64,000 nucleotides of DNA from an uncultured Psychrobacter sp. (lineage in GTDB: Bacteria > Pseudomonadota > Gammaproteobacteria > Pseudomonadales > Moraxellaceae). The stretch is from assembly GCA_947495055.1 (NCBI GenBank), contig CANLXO010000011.1, positions 48,187-112,186 of the forward strand. The letters run 5' to 3'. A program made the position numbers and the translations under genes. Under the pieces are notes generated by a model that made no database searches, had not been told where the DNA came from, and saw nothing but the letters and a program-made list of their open reading frames with translations. Shown here one piece after another: positions 36,952-47,500 of this stretch. Every line of letters begins with the position of its first letter. Position 1 is the stretch's first letter.

Positions 36952-38313
36952 ATGGAAGAGCGCAAGCCTATAAGCTCCGATCGAAGTACTAGTAGCCATA
37001 AAGCTGCTGACAAAGAGTACTTAGTCACTGTCAAAAATCACCCTATGCTATATCTCATGGTTAGACCTAACGGTACTAAGTCTTGGATATATCGGTATAA
37101 GTCCCCTACTCACTCAAAAAATAAACGTATATCGCTTGGAGTATATCCCAACGTATCGCTCGCTCGTGCCTGTGAGATATGGCGTGAGTATGAAGAACTG
37201 CTTAGCCGTAATATTGACCCAAGAAACTACCGTGAAGAAGAAAAGAAAACACTGTTAAGCTATACTAATAATAGCTTTAATCATTTTGCTTGGGAGTATT
37301 TTGACAGTCTAGATAAGGCTCAGAAGAGTAATACCCTCATTCGTAAGAAAGGTCGGTTGGAGCTAATATGCTCATACATTGGCGATGAGCCGATCAGTGA
37401 GATCAGCTCGCCTAGAATGCTTGAGGTACTGTTAGACATTCAAGCTAACTCATTAAACAAAGCTGGCAAGCCCACAGACAAGGCTGAGCGCTGCGCAGGT
37501 ATCGCCAGTGACGTATTTGTCTATGCTGGCGCTCGCGGCTTTTGTACGAGCAATCCTGCGGCGCTAATCAAGAGTCAACTGGCTAAATCAAGCTATGGTC
37601 ATCGTCCTGCTATTACCAAACCTAAAGAGTTCGCTAAACTGCTACGTGATATAGAGACTATAGAAGGTGATCCAAATACGATAAATTCCCTTAGGCTATT
37701 AGCATTATTGTTTGTGCGTAATGGTGATCTCAGACGTATGCGCTGGGCTGATTTGGACTTGGATGTTGGCAGGTGGACACTAAAGCCGTTAAAAGGTCAG
37801 GGCAAGGTAAACATGGTCAAAGACATGGTCGTGCCCCTACCTCGTCAGGCCATAGCTATCTTACGCGCACAGCAAAAGATCAATGGTCATACTCCATATG
37901 TGTTTTTTAGTCAGACGGCAAAAAAGCATCAGATTATCTCTGATGCAACGGCGAATAAGCGATTAAAAGATTTAGGCTATCAAGATGTACATTGTGCTCA
38001 TGGCTTTAGAGCGACAGCAAAGACCATTCTACAAGAGCAGTTAAAGTATCCGCTTGTGCTTGTAGAGATGGCATTAGGTCATACGACTAAAGATCCCAAT
38101 GGAACCGCCTATGGTCGATTTGAGTACATTGATGATCGTAGTGAGATGATGCAAAACTGGGCGGACTATTTAGACGCATTGCGAGAAGGTAGAGATACCG
38201 CTAAGTTTAGAGCCGATGCAAAAGACGACGCTAATTCTAGCTCCCAGCTGCAAGCGTTAATTGCTGAATTGGGAGAGGATCAGGTGTTAGCCCTATTGAA
38301 GAATAAGGCTTAA
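36952..38313 (+). CDS. P4-type tyrosine integrase
   Basis: This site-specific recombinase integrates the element into tRNA-Leu. The N-terminal DUF4102-like arm-binding domain covers about residues 20-95 (YRYKSPTHSKNKRISLGVYPNVSLARA). A core-binding domain comes next, and then the catalytic domain with Arg in LFVRNGDLRRMRW, HGFRATAKT, ALGHTT and the nucleophile Tyr in NGTAYGR. The chain is 454 residues from ATG at 36952, which has GGGA 8 bp upstream; in-frame ATGs at 36931 and 36943 are alternatives, and the first lies in an ATGTACAT repeat. It reads away from attL, as in P4-like elements. Confidence 0.92.
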   Translation: MEERKPISSDRSTSSHKAADKEYLVTVKNHPMLYLMVRPNGTKSWIYRYKSPTHSKNKRISLGVYPNVSLARACEIWREYEELLSRNIDPRNYREEEKKTLLSYTNNSFNHFAWEYFDSLDKAQKSNTLIRKKGRLELICSYIGDEPISEISSPRMLEVLLDIQANSLNKAGKPTDKAERCAGIASDVFVYAGARGFCTSNPAALIKSQLAKSSYGHRPAITKPKEFAKLLRDIETIEGDPNTINSLRLLALLFVRNGDLRRMRWADLDLDVGRWTLKPLKGQGKVNMVKDMVVPLPRQAIAILRAQQKINGHTPYVFFSQTAKKHQIISDATANKRLKDLGYQDVHCAHGFRATAKTILQEQLKYPLVLVEMALGHTTKDPNGTAYGRFEYIDDRSEMMQNWADYLDALREGRDTAKFRADAKDDANSSSQLQALIAELGEDQVLALLKNKA

Positions 38314-38467
38314 GCACCTGACTTTTAAATAAATTGAGAAATATAATATTAGCTAAAAAGCTAATATTAGTGTTTTCTCATTCTATTAATATATAAAAAT
38401 TGACATACTTACAGCATCAATAATAACTACTACCCTACTAATTCATCACCCAACTAAAAGCTGACCC

Positions 38468-41400
38468 ATGAAACTTATAGACAACTTGAACCACAGATTC
38501 GGCGATGACATAAAAGAACATCTACATACTGGCTCCAAGCTACAGATAGCAGCCTCTTTCTTTTCTATCTATGCTTATGCGGCGCTAAAGCAAGAGCTTA
38601 AGAACATCGACGGTATGCAGTTCTTATTCACCTCGCCTACTTTTATTCCTGATGGCGTTACTGATAAATTCAAAAAAGAAAAGCGTGAATTTGTTATACC
38701 AAAGCTTGATAGAGAGGATAGTCTCTATGGTACTGAATTTGAGATTCATCTTAGAAACAAGCTAACTCAAAAAGCTATTGCTAGAGAATGTGCAGACTGG
38801 ATACGTAACAAAGCTGTCTTTAAGTCCAATACTACTAATTCGCCCATGCAAGAATTTGTATGCGTTAAAGATACTTCATCATCATTTACTTATATGCCTA
38901 TCCAAGGCTTTACTCCTGTTGGGCTTGGCTATGAAAAAGGGGACGCTGTCTCAAACATGGTCAATCGGTTTGATTCAGACTATGCGCTACCCTATCTCAA
39001 TTTATTCAATCAAATATGGCAAGATCAGCAAAAGGTGACTGATATCACTGATGAGATCGTTCGTCATATCGAGTCAGTTTATCAAGAGAACGATCCTGAG
39101 CGTATATACTTTTTAATACTCTACAATATCTTTAAAGAGTTTCTTGAAGACTTGAATGAAGACGTCATGCCTAACGACCTGACAGGTTACCATGACACAC
39201 TTATCTGGCAAAAGCTCTATAACTTTCAAACCGATGCGGCAGTCGGTATCATCAATAAGCTTGAGACCTACAATGGCTGTATCTTAGCGGATAGCGTAGG
39301 TTTAGGTAAAACCTTTACTGCCCTTGCCGTCGTTAAATATTACGAGCTACGCAATAAGAGTGTATTGGTTCTTTGCCCCAAAAAGCTTGGCGCTAACTGG
39401 ACTAACTATAACGCCAATTTAACCACCAATATCTTTGCCAAAGACCGTTTCAACTACGACGTGCTCTTTCATACCGATCTTTCGAGAAATAGCGGTGAGA
39501 CTTTGGGCATAGACTTAGCTAAAATCAATTGGGGCAATTACGATTTAGTGGTGATTGATGAGTCGCATAACTTTCGTAACCGAGACAACTTTAAAGACAA
39601 AAAGACTCGCTATGATCGCTTAATGGAGCAAGTCATCCAGCAAGGCGTAAAAACAAAAGTGCTGATGCTATCAGCCACTCCTGTAAACAATCGCTTTAAC
39701 GATTTAAAAAACCAGCTGGCTTTAGCATATGAAGGTGATAGTAAGCATCTTGATGATAAGCTTGATACTAAACGCGATATTGAGACTATCTTTAGAAATG
39801 CACAAGCCAGTTTTAACAATTGGTCAAAATTACCCGTAGAGCATCGCACCACTAAAGCAATACTAGATATGCTCGATTTTGATTTCTTTAAGCTACTAGA
39901 CAGTGTCACCATTGCACGCTCGCGCAAGCACATTCAACAATTTTATGATACAAAAGAGGTCGGTCAGTTCCCGACACGTCTAAAGCCACTATCATACCGC
40001 TGTGCGATTACAGCAGATGAGAGCGTGACCTTTAATCAGATTTATAAGGATTTAGCATCCATTAGAATGGTTGTATATGCGCCTCTCACGTATATTTTTC
40101 CTAGTGCTTTAGAAAAGTATGAAGACCTATACGACACTGAGATTGAAGGTAAAGGAAGCCTCAAACAACAAGATCGTGAAAAAAGCTTACAAGCTTTGAT
40201 GACGGTTAACTTGCTCAAACGACTAGAGAGCTCTGTGTATGCTTTTCGTCTGACGTTACATAACTTAAAAGACCGCTTAGAGCAAGCGCTGTCTAGTATC
40301 GCTGAATATCAAGCTCGAAAAAATAATGATCTGCTGTCTATTGATATTGGCACAGGATATGATAATAATGCCCATGACGAAGGACTTGATGAGCCAACCA
40401 ATCCTAACGATTGGGTGGGCGGTAAGCTCAAAGTTCACCTTGATGATGTGGATATACTAAGATGGCATACTGACTTAGAAGCAGATTATGCCGTCGTGAG
40501 ACGGCTAATCACTACTATTAGTACGGTTACACCAGAGCGTGATCATAAGCTACAACACCTCAAACAGCATCTGATTGAGAAAATCAATAATCCTATAAAC
40601 TCAGGTAATCAAAAGGTACTGATCTTCACAGCTTTTGCCGATACTGCTAATTACTTATATGAGCATATAGCGCCAGAACTATTACGTGACTATAGCTTAC
40701 ACACCGCTAAGATAACGGGTACTGACAATTATTCGACTATCAAAAGCATGGTAGGTAGCCGTAAGGGTTACGACATGCAAGGACTACTGACTCTATTTTC
40801 GCCTAGATCCAAACAAAAAAGTGAGATCTTCCCTAATGAGACCCGCGAGATAGACATACTCATAGCCACAGACTGTATCTCTGAGGGGCAAAACTTACAA
40901 GATTGTGACTACCTTATCAATTATGATATTCACTGGAATCCTGTGCGTATTATTCAGCGCTTCGGACGTATAGACCGCATTGGCTCTAATAATGAGCAAA
41001 TACAGTTAGTTAACTACTGGCCGGATATCAGCCTTGATGAGTACATTAATCTGCGCGAACGCGTCGAGAATCGCATGATCATTGTCGATATGGCGAGCAC
41101 AGGTGATGACAATGTACTGAGTGCCAAAGCGAATGATATCGCTTACCGTCATGAACAGCTCAAGCGTTTGCAAACGGAAGTCTTAGATTTAGAGGATGCC
41201 AATACAGGTGTGTCTATCACTGACTTAGGTCTCAACGATTTTCGCATGGATCTGCTTAGCTATTTAGATGCAAACCCTAACCTAAAGCGTCTGCCTAATG
41301 GCTTACACGCGGTCGTCCCTGCTGCTGACGAGTTGGGATTACCAGCTGGTGTTATCTTTGCTCTAAAAGCGCGTCAAGTCTCTACAGTAGATGGTGAAAA

Positions 41401-41794
41401 GACCAACCAGCTTTACCCTTATTATCTCATGTATATCGATAATGACGGCAATATAATAGCTGACTATACACAAGCGAAGCATCTACTGAGTTTAGCGCGG
41501 CAAGCATGCCGTGGAAAACCTGAACCTATACTAGCAGTATGCGAAACCTTCAATCAGCGCACTGCTGACGGTCAAGATATGAGCCATTATAGTTTGCTCC
41601 TCGACTTAACCATTGAAGCGATAAAGAACGTTAAAGCGGATAAAGACATCGACAGTCTATTTAGCGGCATGACAACTACCGCATTAAAAAACGACTTAAA
41701 TGAGCTGAATGATTTTGAGCTCATTGGTTTTATCGTAGTAGAAGAGCTTACTTCATCCAACGTTCAACAGACCAAGACAACTAGCGAATTATGA
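38468..41794 (+). CDS. SNF2/DEAD-like helicase with N-terminal PLD-like domain
   Basis: This 1108-residue protein begins with a phospholipase-D-like region (about residues 1-150, including KLQIAASFFSIYAYAALKQE) lacking obvious HKD catalytic motifs. A superfamily 2 helicase core follows: Walker A DSVGLGKT (275-282), DESH (364-367), MLSATPVNN, then the C-terminal half with ATDCISEGQNLQ and QRFGRIDRIGS. It should be an ATP-driven DNA translocase. The next gene overlaps it by ATGA, and type III Mod and Res follow, so it probably acts with them or as an independent defence nuclease/translocase. Its cargo position next to the integrase supports a defence role. Confidence 0.85.
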   Translation: MKLIDNLNHRFGDDIKEHLHTGSKLQIAASFFSIYAYAALKQELKNIDGMQFLFTSPTFIPDGVTDKFKKEKREFVIPKLDREDSLYGTEFEIHLRNKLTQKAIARECADWIRNKAVFKSNTTNSPMQEFVCVKDTSSSFTYMPIQGFTPVGLGYEKGDAVSNMVNRFDSDYALPYLNLFNQIWQDQQKVTDITDEIVRHIESVYQENDPERIYFLILYNIFKEFLEDLNEDVMPNDLTGYHDTLIWQKLYNFQTDAAVGIINKLETYNGCILADSVGLGKTFTALAVVKYYELRNKSVLVLCPKKLGANWTNYNANLTTNIFAKDRFNYDVLFHTDLSRNSGETLGIDLAKINWGNYDLVVIDESHNFRNRDNFKDKKTRYDRLMEQVIQQGVKTKVLMLSATPVNNRFNDLKNQLALAYEGDSKHLDDKLDTKRDIETIFRNAQASFNNWSKLPVEHRTTKAILDMLDFDFFKLLDSVTIARSRKHIQQFYDTKEVGQFPTRLKPLSYRCAITADESVTFNQIYKDLASIRMVVYAPLTYIFPSALEKYEDLYDTEIEGKGSLKQQDREKSLQALMTVNLLKRLESSVYAFRLTLHNLKDRLEQALSSIAEYQARKNNDLLSIDIGTGYDNNAHDEGLDEPTNPNDWVGGKLKVHLDDVDILRWHTDLEADYAVVRRLITTISTVTPERDHKLQHLKQHLIEKINNPINSGNQKVLIFTAFADTANYLYEHIAPELLRDYSLHTAKITGTDNYSTIKSMVGSRKGYDMQGLLTLFSPRSKQKSEIFPNETREIDILIATDCISEGQNLQDCDYLINYDIHWNPVRIIQRFGRIDRIGSNNEQIQLVNYWPDISLDEYINLRERVENRMIIVDMASTGDDNVLSAKANDIAYRHEQLKRLQTEVLDLEDANTGVSITDLGLNDFRMDLLSYLDANPNLKRLPNGLHAVVPAADELGLPAGVIFALKARQVSTVDGEKTNQLYPYYLMYIDNDGNIIADYTQAKHLLSLARQACRGKPEPILAVCETFNQRTADGQDMSHYSLLLDLTIEAIKNVKADKDIDSLFSGMTTTALKNDLNELNDFELIGFIVVEELTSSNVQQTKTTSEL

Positions 41795-42585
41795 TTTTAT
41801 ACCAATACCCTCAATCAGCTATCGTCGATAGACCTATACCTAAAAAAAAGCTCTATGAACAGGGTGCTGCTAATAGTAAGCTTAAGCAGAAGTTTATCGA
41901 TGAAGTGGCAAAAATCACATGGGCGTATAAACTATCGGCTGGCACGCTAAACATTCAAACTGATACTTTATTTCAAGAAATACAGATATTTAGAATTGTC
42001 GCTCGCACTGCTGATATCGATACCAAAATCATAAAATACATTGATAAGCTCATACCGACGCCCGTTATTTTTGAAGTTATTTATAACAATAAGGTTCAGG
42101 TGATTGCCGCTTATAAACGTGTGAGCCAAGCAGATAAGTCAAAAATCGTACTGAACAAATACTATAGCTCAGCGTGGCTGGCTGATGATCAGCGTGAGCC
42201 TCTACCCTTTGTGCTCAATCTATCTGACTTATATACTCACTTGATCGAGCAGTTGCTACCTAGTATCACTAACGATGCGTCTTTAGACCAGCTAAAGCCT
42301 CCTAGTCAAGCTATTCACCCAAAAGCCATCGACGCTAATACTCCTTCTACTGCTGTAAGTATAGTGGCAAAGGCAGAGCTAAATCCTACGGCCTCCGCTT
42401 CTATAAATACAGCGGTAGATATAGAAGCGAAGCTTAAGCATGTTCAACAAATAGCGAGCCTAACAAAGCAGGTTGAAAAGCTACAAAAAAAGGTTAAAAA
42501 AGAAGCTCAATTTAACCGTAAAGTTGAGCTAAATATGCGTTTGCATAAGCTTAAAGAGCAGCTCAATCAGCTTATTAATAAATAA
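41791..42585 (+). CDS. DUF4391-domain protein
   Basis: This 264-residue protein carries a DUF4391-like domain in its first 180 residues (PIPKKKLYEQG near the start, then alternating strands and helices including FEVIYNNKVQVIAAYKR). A Ser/Ala/Thr-rich linker and a C-terminal basic coiled coil (about 220-264) follow. The function is unknown; proteins of this kind occur between a large helicase and type III restriction genes. The start overlaps the helicase stop (ATGA), so the two are translationally coupled and probably form a complex. Confidence 0.75.
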   Translation: MILYQYPQSAIVDRPIPKKKLYEQGAANSKLKQKFIDEVAKITWAYKLSAGTLNIQTDTLFQEIQIFRIVARTADIDTKIIKYIDKLIPTPVIFEVIYNNKVQVIAAYKRVSQADKSKIVLNKYYSSAWLADDQREPLPFVLNLSDLYTHLIEQLLPSITNDASLDQLKPPSQAIHPKAIDANTPSTAVSIVAKAELNPTASASINTAVDIEAKLKHVQQIASLTKQVEKLQKKVKKEAQFNRKVELNMRLHKLKEQLNQLINK

Positions 42586-42641
42586 CCGTTATAAATCATT
42601 GTCACACTTGACTCATCTTCAATAAATTTAGGAATATTTCA

Positions 42642-44531
42642 ATGACCAACGCTGCCCAAGCAAACCAACCTGATAACGATACTCTTGACATGCACAGCCC
42701 TAATTTAGTCGATGATAATGTACAAAAAATTAGCGAGCTGTTCCCCAATTGTATTACAGAAGCAAAAGATGAAAACGGCAAGCTAAAAAAGGCGGTAGAT
42801 TTTGATTTGCTACGGCAAGAGCTGTCACAGTCATTGGTTGAGGGCGGGCAAGAACGCTACCGCTTAGACTGGCCGGGTAAACGTCAAGCGATACTAGAGG
42901 CCAACTCCCCTATTGCCAAAACGCTACGTCCTGCGCGCGATGAAAGTGTCAACTTTGATAAGACTGAAAACCTATTCATAGAAGGCGATAACCTAGATGC
43001 GTTAAAGCTACTGCAAGAGAGCTATTTAGGTCAGGTCAAAATGATCTACATCGATCCACCCTACAACACGGGAAATGATTTTATCTATGAAGATGACTTT
43101 TCTGAAAATACGGCAGACTTCTTAGAGCGCTCAGAGCAAGTCGATGAAGAAGGCAATCGCTTAATAACTAATCTTGAAAGCAATGGCCGCTTTCATTCTG
43201 ATTGGCTGACCATGATGTATAGTCGTCTTAAGCTGGCTCGAAACTTATTAAAGGATGATGGCGTTATTTTTATTAGTATTGATGATAATGAAATCGATAA
43301 TCTTAGCAAGATTTGCAAAGAAGTTTATGGTGCTGACAATGTTGAATGTTTAATCTGGAATAAGGAAGCAGAGGGTTCATCGGGAACCCTAAAAAAGACG
43401 CTGAGATTTAGAGTAATACATGATTATATTTTAGTATGCTACAAAAACAAGAAACAAGTATTTTTCGATAGAGTATCCGAACCACTAGAAGGTCGTGAGA
43501 ATGAGTTTCAAACGGCTAACTTAGCTGTTAATGAGAGTAATATTAAAGAAGGTCACCCGAACTGGAAGGAGCTGACCTCACCTAATGGTAAAAAATGGTA
43601 TAAACATTGGAAGTTTAACAATGATGATATTGAACAACTTTTAGAAGATGACTTAATTTACTGGGGAAGTGATGGTGATAGACAACCTCGTTTAATCATT
43701 CCTACAGATCATAGACGTAAAGTTTTTAGTCAGTCAATTATCAACAAGGGTGGTACAACGTTAGGTCGTAAAGAGTTTGAAAGTATAATGCCAGAAAATG
43801 TATTTTCTTTTCCAAAGTCAGTTAAACTTTTAGAGCATCTGATAAATATTACAAATCCAAAAGATATAGTTATGGATTTCTTTGCAGGCTCGTCTACTAC
43901 CGCTCATGCAGTAATGAAGGTAAACGCTGAACAACAAAGTAATTATAAATTTATTATGGTTCAGCTTGATGAGGTTATTGATCCAGATAAACAAAAAGAG
44001 GCTTATCAGTTCTGTATAGACAATAACTTTAAAACTAATATTTCTGAAGTATCCAAAGAACGCATCCGCCGTGCTGGTCAAAAAATCTTAGCTGATAATC
44101 AGGATAAAGATGGTATCGGCGACCTAGACATCGGCTTTCGCGTGCTAAAAATTGATAGCACTAATATGAAAGAGGTCTATTACACGCCTGATGAATACTC
44201 ACAAGCAGACCTCGATAACCTAGAGTCACATATCAAGGAAGACCGCACGGGTGAAGACTTGCTATTTCAAGTCATGCTCGATTGGGGCGTGCCGTTATCC
44301 TTACCCATTGAGTCCAAACAGATTCAGGGCAGTACCGTCTATTATGTCGGTATCAACAGCCTAGTCGCGTGTTTTGATACGCTAACGACTGACCTGGTGG
44401 ATGAAGTATCAAAGGACGAGCCGCTCAAATTCGTCTCAAGCGAGCTAGCGATCGCCCATGACCAAGACAAGACCAATATCAAAGCACGCTTTGCACAGTT
44501 ATCACCTGATACGCAAGTGAAGTTCATCTAA
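42642..44531 (+). CDS. Type III restriction-modification DNA methyltransferase (Mod)
   Basis: This 629-residue N6-adenine methyltransferase should recognise the target site and modify one strand. The order of motifs is that of beta-class enzymes: DPPYNTGNDF (catalytic DPPY at 138-141) comes first, and the AdoMet motif FAGSSTTAHAV (FAGS at 414-417) much later. The target-recognition region lies between them and is clearly more AT-rich than the flanks, suggesting exchange. It lies 56 bp after the DUF4391 gene and 11 bp before Res. The recognition sequence cannot be predicted by eye. Confidence 0.93.
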   Translation: MTNAAQANQPDNDTLDMHSPNLVDDNVQKISELFPNCITEAKDENGKLKKAVDFDLLRQELSQSLVEGGQERYRLDWPGKRQAILEANSPIAKTLRPARDESVNFDKTENLFIEGDNLDALKLLQESYLGQVKMIYIDPPYNTGNDFIYEDDFSENTADFLERSEQVDEEGNRLITNLESNGRFHSDWLTMMYSRLKLARNLLKDDGVIFISIDDNEIDNLSKICKEVYGADNVECLIWNKEAEGSSGTLKKTLRFRVIHDYILVCYKNKKQVFFDRVSEPLEGRENEFQTANLAVNESNIKEGHPNWKELTSPNGKKWYKHWKFNNDDIEQLLEDDLIYWGSDGDRQPRLIIPTDHRRKVFSQSIINKGGTTLGRKEFESIMPENVFSFPKSVKLLEHLINITNPKDIVMDFFAGSSTTAHAVMKVNAEQQSNYKFIMVQLDEVIDPDKQKEAYQFCIDNNFKTNISEVSKERIRRAGQKILADNQDKDGIGDLDIGFRVLKIDSTNMKEVYYTPDEYSQADLDNLESHIKEDRTGEDLLFQVMLDWGVPLSLPIESKQIQGSTVYYVGINSLVACFDTLTTDLVDEVSKDEPLKFVSSELAIAHDQDKTNIKARFAQLSPDTQVKFI

Positions 44532-44542
44532 GGGGCGAAAAC

Positions 44543-47500
44543 ATGGAAATTAAATTCAAAGAGCTCCAGTACCAGCTAGACGCCGTCAATGCCGTTGCAG
44601 ACTGCTTTAAGGGGCAACCGAAAGAAGTTGCCCAACGATATACTATTGACCAAGGCAAGCAAAAGCTATCCGTTAAGCCAATGGGTGAGAGCTTGCCTTT
44701 ATTCAGTGAGGATGAGCTGGCGAGCACTGAGCAGTCCTCATTATTCGATGAGCTACATATCGGCTATGCCAATGCCCCGATTAACGACTTATCAGCGGTA
44801 TTACAAAATATTCAAAGTGTGCAGGCAAGCCAAGGTTTACGCCAGTCAAATGAGCTTGTGACCGATGATACCTCGACCAAAGGCGGCAAAGGACAGAACC
44901 TAACCACTAGCCCTATCAATCTAAATATTGAAATGGAGACTGGTACAGGCAAAACGTACTGCTATATACGCTCCATGATGGAGCTAAATAAGCGCTATGG
45001 CTGGTCAAAATTCATCATCGTCGTGCCCAGTATTGCCATCCGTGAAGGCGTGGCAAAGACCTTTGAGATGACCGCTGATCACTTCCAAGAGATTTATGGG
45101 AAAAAGCCACGCTCATTTGTCTATAACTCTGACCAACTGCATGAGCTTGAAACCTTTAGCTCAGACGCTAGCGTCAACGTGATGATTATCAATATCCAAG
45201 CTTTTAACTCACGTAGTAAGAGCAATCGCCGTATCTACGATGAGCTAGATGACTTTGGCTCACGCCGCCCTATCGACGTGATACGCCGTAACCGCCCTAT
45301 CGTCATTATTGATGAGCCTCAAAAGCTAGGTTCTGAAAATGCGCTCAAATCCTTAGCTGAGTTTGATCCCTTGTTTATCATGCGTTATTCGGCGACCCAT
45401 AAACGCGACTACAATCTTGTTTATCGCTTAGATGCGTTAGACGCCTACAATCAAAAGCTGGTCAAAAAGATTACCGTCAAAGGGGTTGAAGTTAAGGGTT
45501 TGTCAGGTGCTCATAGCTATTTGTACTTGCAAGATATAGAAGTATCTTCATCTGACCCTACTGCTAAACTTGATATCGAAGAAAAGACTAAATCAGGCGT
45601 TAAACGTCGTATTCGCCGCGTTAAAAAAGGTGATGACCTCTACGCCCTATCCAAACAAGCTGAGCAGTATAAAGACCGTTATGTAGTCGCTGAGATTGAT
45701 GCACGTGATCAATCATTGACGTTTACTAATGGTATCAAGATTCATGTTGGTCAAGCGCTTGGTCAAATCGATGAAACGCTTATGCGCACCATTCAGATAC
45801 GCGAGACTATTCGCGCCCATCTAGAAAAAGAACGAGTGCTGTTCAATCAAGGATTGAAGGTATTGAGCTTATTTTTTATTGATGAAGTGGCTAAGTACCG
45901 TCAATACGACGATGAGGGCAATCGCATAGATGGTGAGTATGCTCAAATCTTCGTTGAACAGTACAATCAAATCGTTGAGGATATGATAGGGCTAAATATA
46001 GACAATGATCCTTACATCGACTACCTACGCAATATTGATGCCGATCATACTCATAATGGCTATTTCTCAGTCGATAAAAAAAGCCAACAGATGATTGACC
46101 CTAAAACCAAGAAGTTCGATGACGAAGAGCTGGGCGGTAAAGTCAATTTAGCCGATGATATCGATGCTTATGACCTTATTCTAAAGGATAAAGAGACGCT
46201 ACTCTCATTCCCTGAGCCACATGACTCAGAAGAGACACGCCATAAGAAAAATGTCCGTTTTATCTTCTCACATTCTGCTCTAAGAGAAGGCTGGGATAAC
46301 CCTAACGTATTCGTTATCTGTACCCTAAAGCATTCTGAAAATACCATTTCTCGCCGACAAGAAGTTGGACGTGGCTTACGTTTGGCAGTACGCAGTGACG
46401 GTATGCGTATGGATGCCAATCACTTATCTAAAGGTGATATTCATCTAATCAACAACCTGACAGTCGTCACTAACGAAAGCTACACCGATTTTGTGACAAA
46501 CCTACAAAAAGAGCTGGCAGCCGCCTTGTCTAGCCGACCCACTAAGGCTACCAAAGATTATTTTTATAATAAAGTACTGACGTTAGAAGATGGTAGCAAA
46601 CACGAGGTCAGTGAGCGTGAAGCTGATATGATTGTCCATTACCTTATCAAGAATGATTATATAGATTTTGATAAGCATATTACTGATAGCTATCATGAAG
46701 CGATTAATAACGATAGCTTAGCCCCTCTACCTGAACTACTTGAGCCTTATAGCGATCAAATTATAAAATTAATCGGTGGTATCTTTGATCCTAAAGCCTT
46801 GGAAGGTATGACAGAAAATGATAATAAAACCACGCATAATCCGATTAATGAAAACAATCTCAAGAAAAAAGAGTTCTTAGAGCTATGGAACCGTATTAAC
46901 CGCAAAGCAGTATTTGAGATTCAGATTGATAGTGACAAGCTCATAAGGCAAAGTATTGCAGCTATAGAAGCGGCCGCAAAGAAAAGAAACAACAACTTTG
47001 TAGAAACGCTTAGCTATAAGCTTGCTGAGTCTACTCAGCGTGACACCATCTCTCATGAAGAGTTAATCGATAAGCAGTCATTTAGCAACCCTACTACTTC
47101 AACTGAGTCAGCAAATACTTCTATACGCTCGCAGGTGAAATACGACTTGATAGGCTCACTCAGTGAGCAGACCGACCTTACTCGTCGTAGTATCGTGGCG
47201 ATTTTGAAAGGTATCAATAACGCTATTTTCACACAGTTCAAGAATAATCCTGAAGCCTTTATCCGTGAAGTCGCTCGCTTAATTAACGAAGCACGCATCA
47301 GAATGGTCATCCAAGGGCTTACTTATTATACGACTGACCAAACCTACCCACTTAATGAAGTTTTTGTGTCAAATCAGAAGATCCCTAGCGACTCGTTAAA
47401 GGTTGACCGGCATGTCTTTGATTATGTTGCAACGGACTCAAGCATCGAGAAACGATTTGCTCAGGAGCTAGAAGGCGCTGTTGATGATGTAGCGGTATAT

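Noticed and set aside
36483-36992. 169-codon plus-strand frame across the two tRNA genes
   Set aside because: It translates tRNA-Cys, tRNA-Leu and the att region, so it is not a protein gene.
38468-41794. DISARM or BREX component
   Set aside because: The helicase is accompanied by DUF4391 and type III genes; no DUF1998 (DrmB), PglZ or BrxC-like protein is present.
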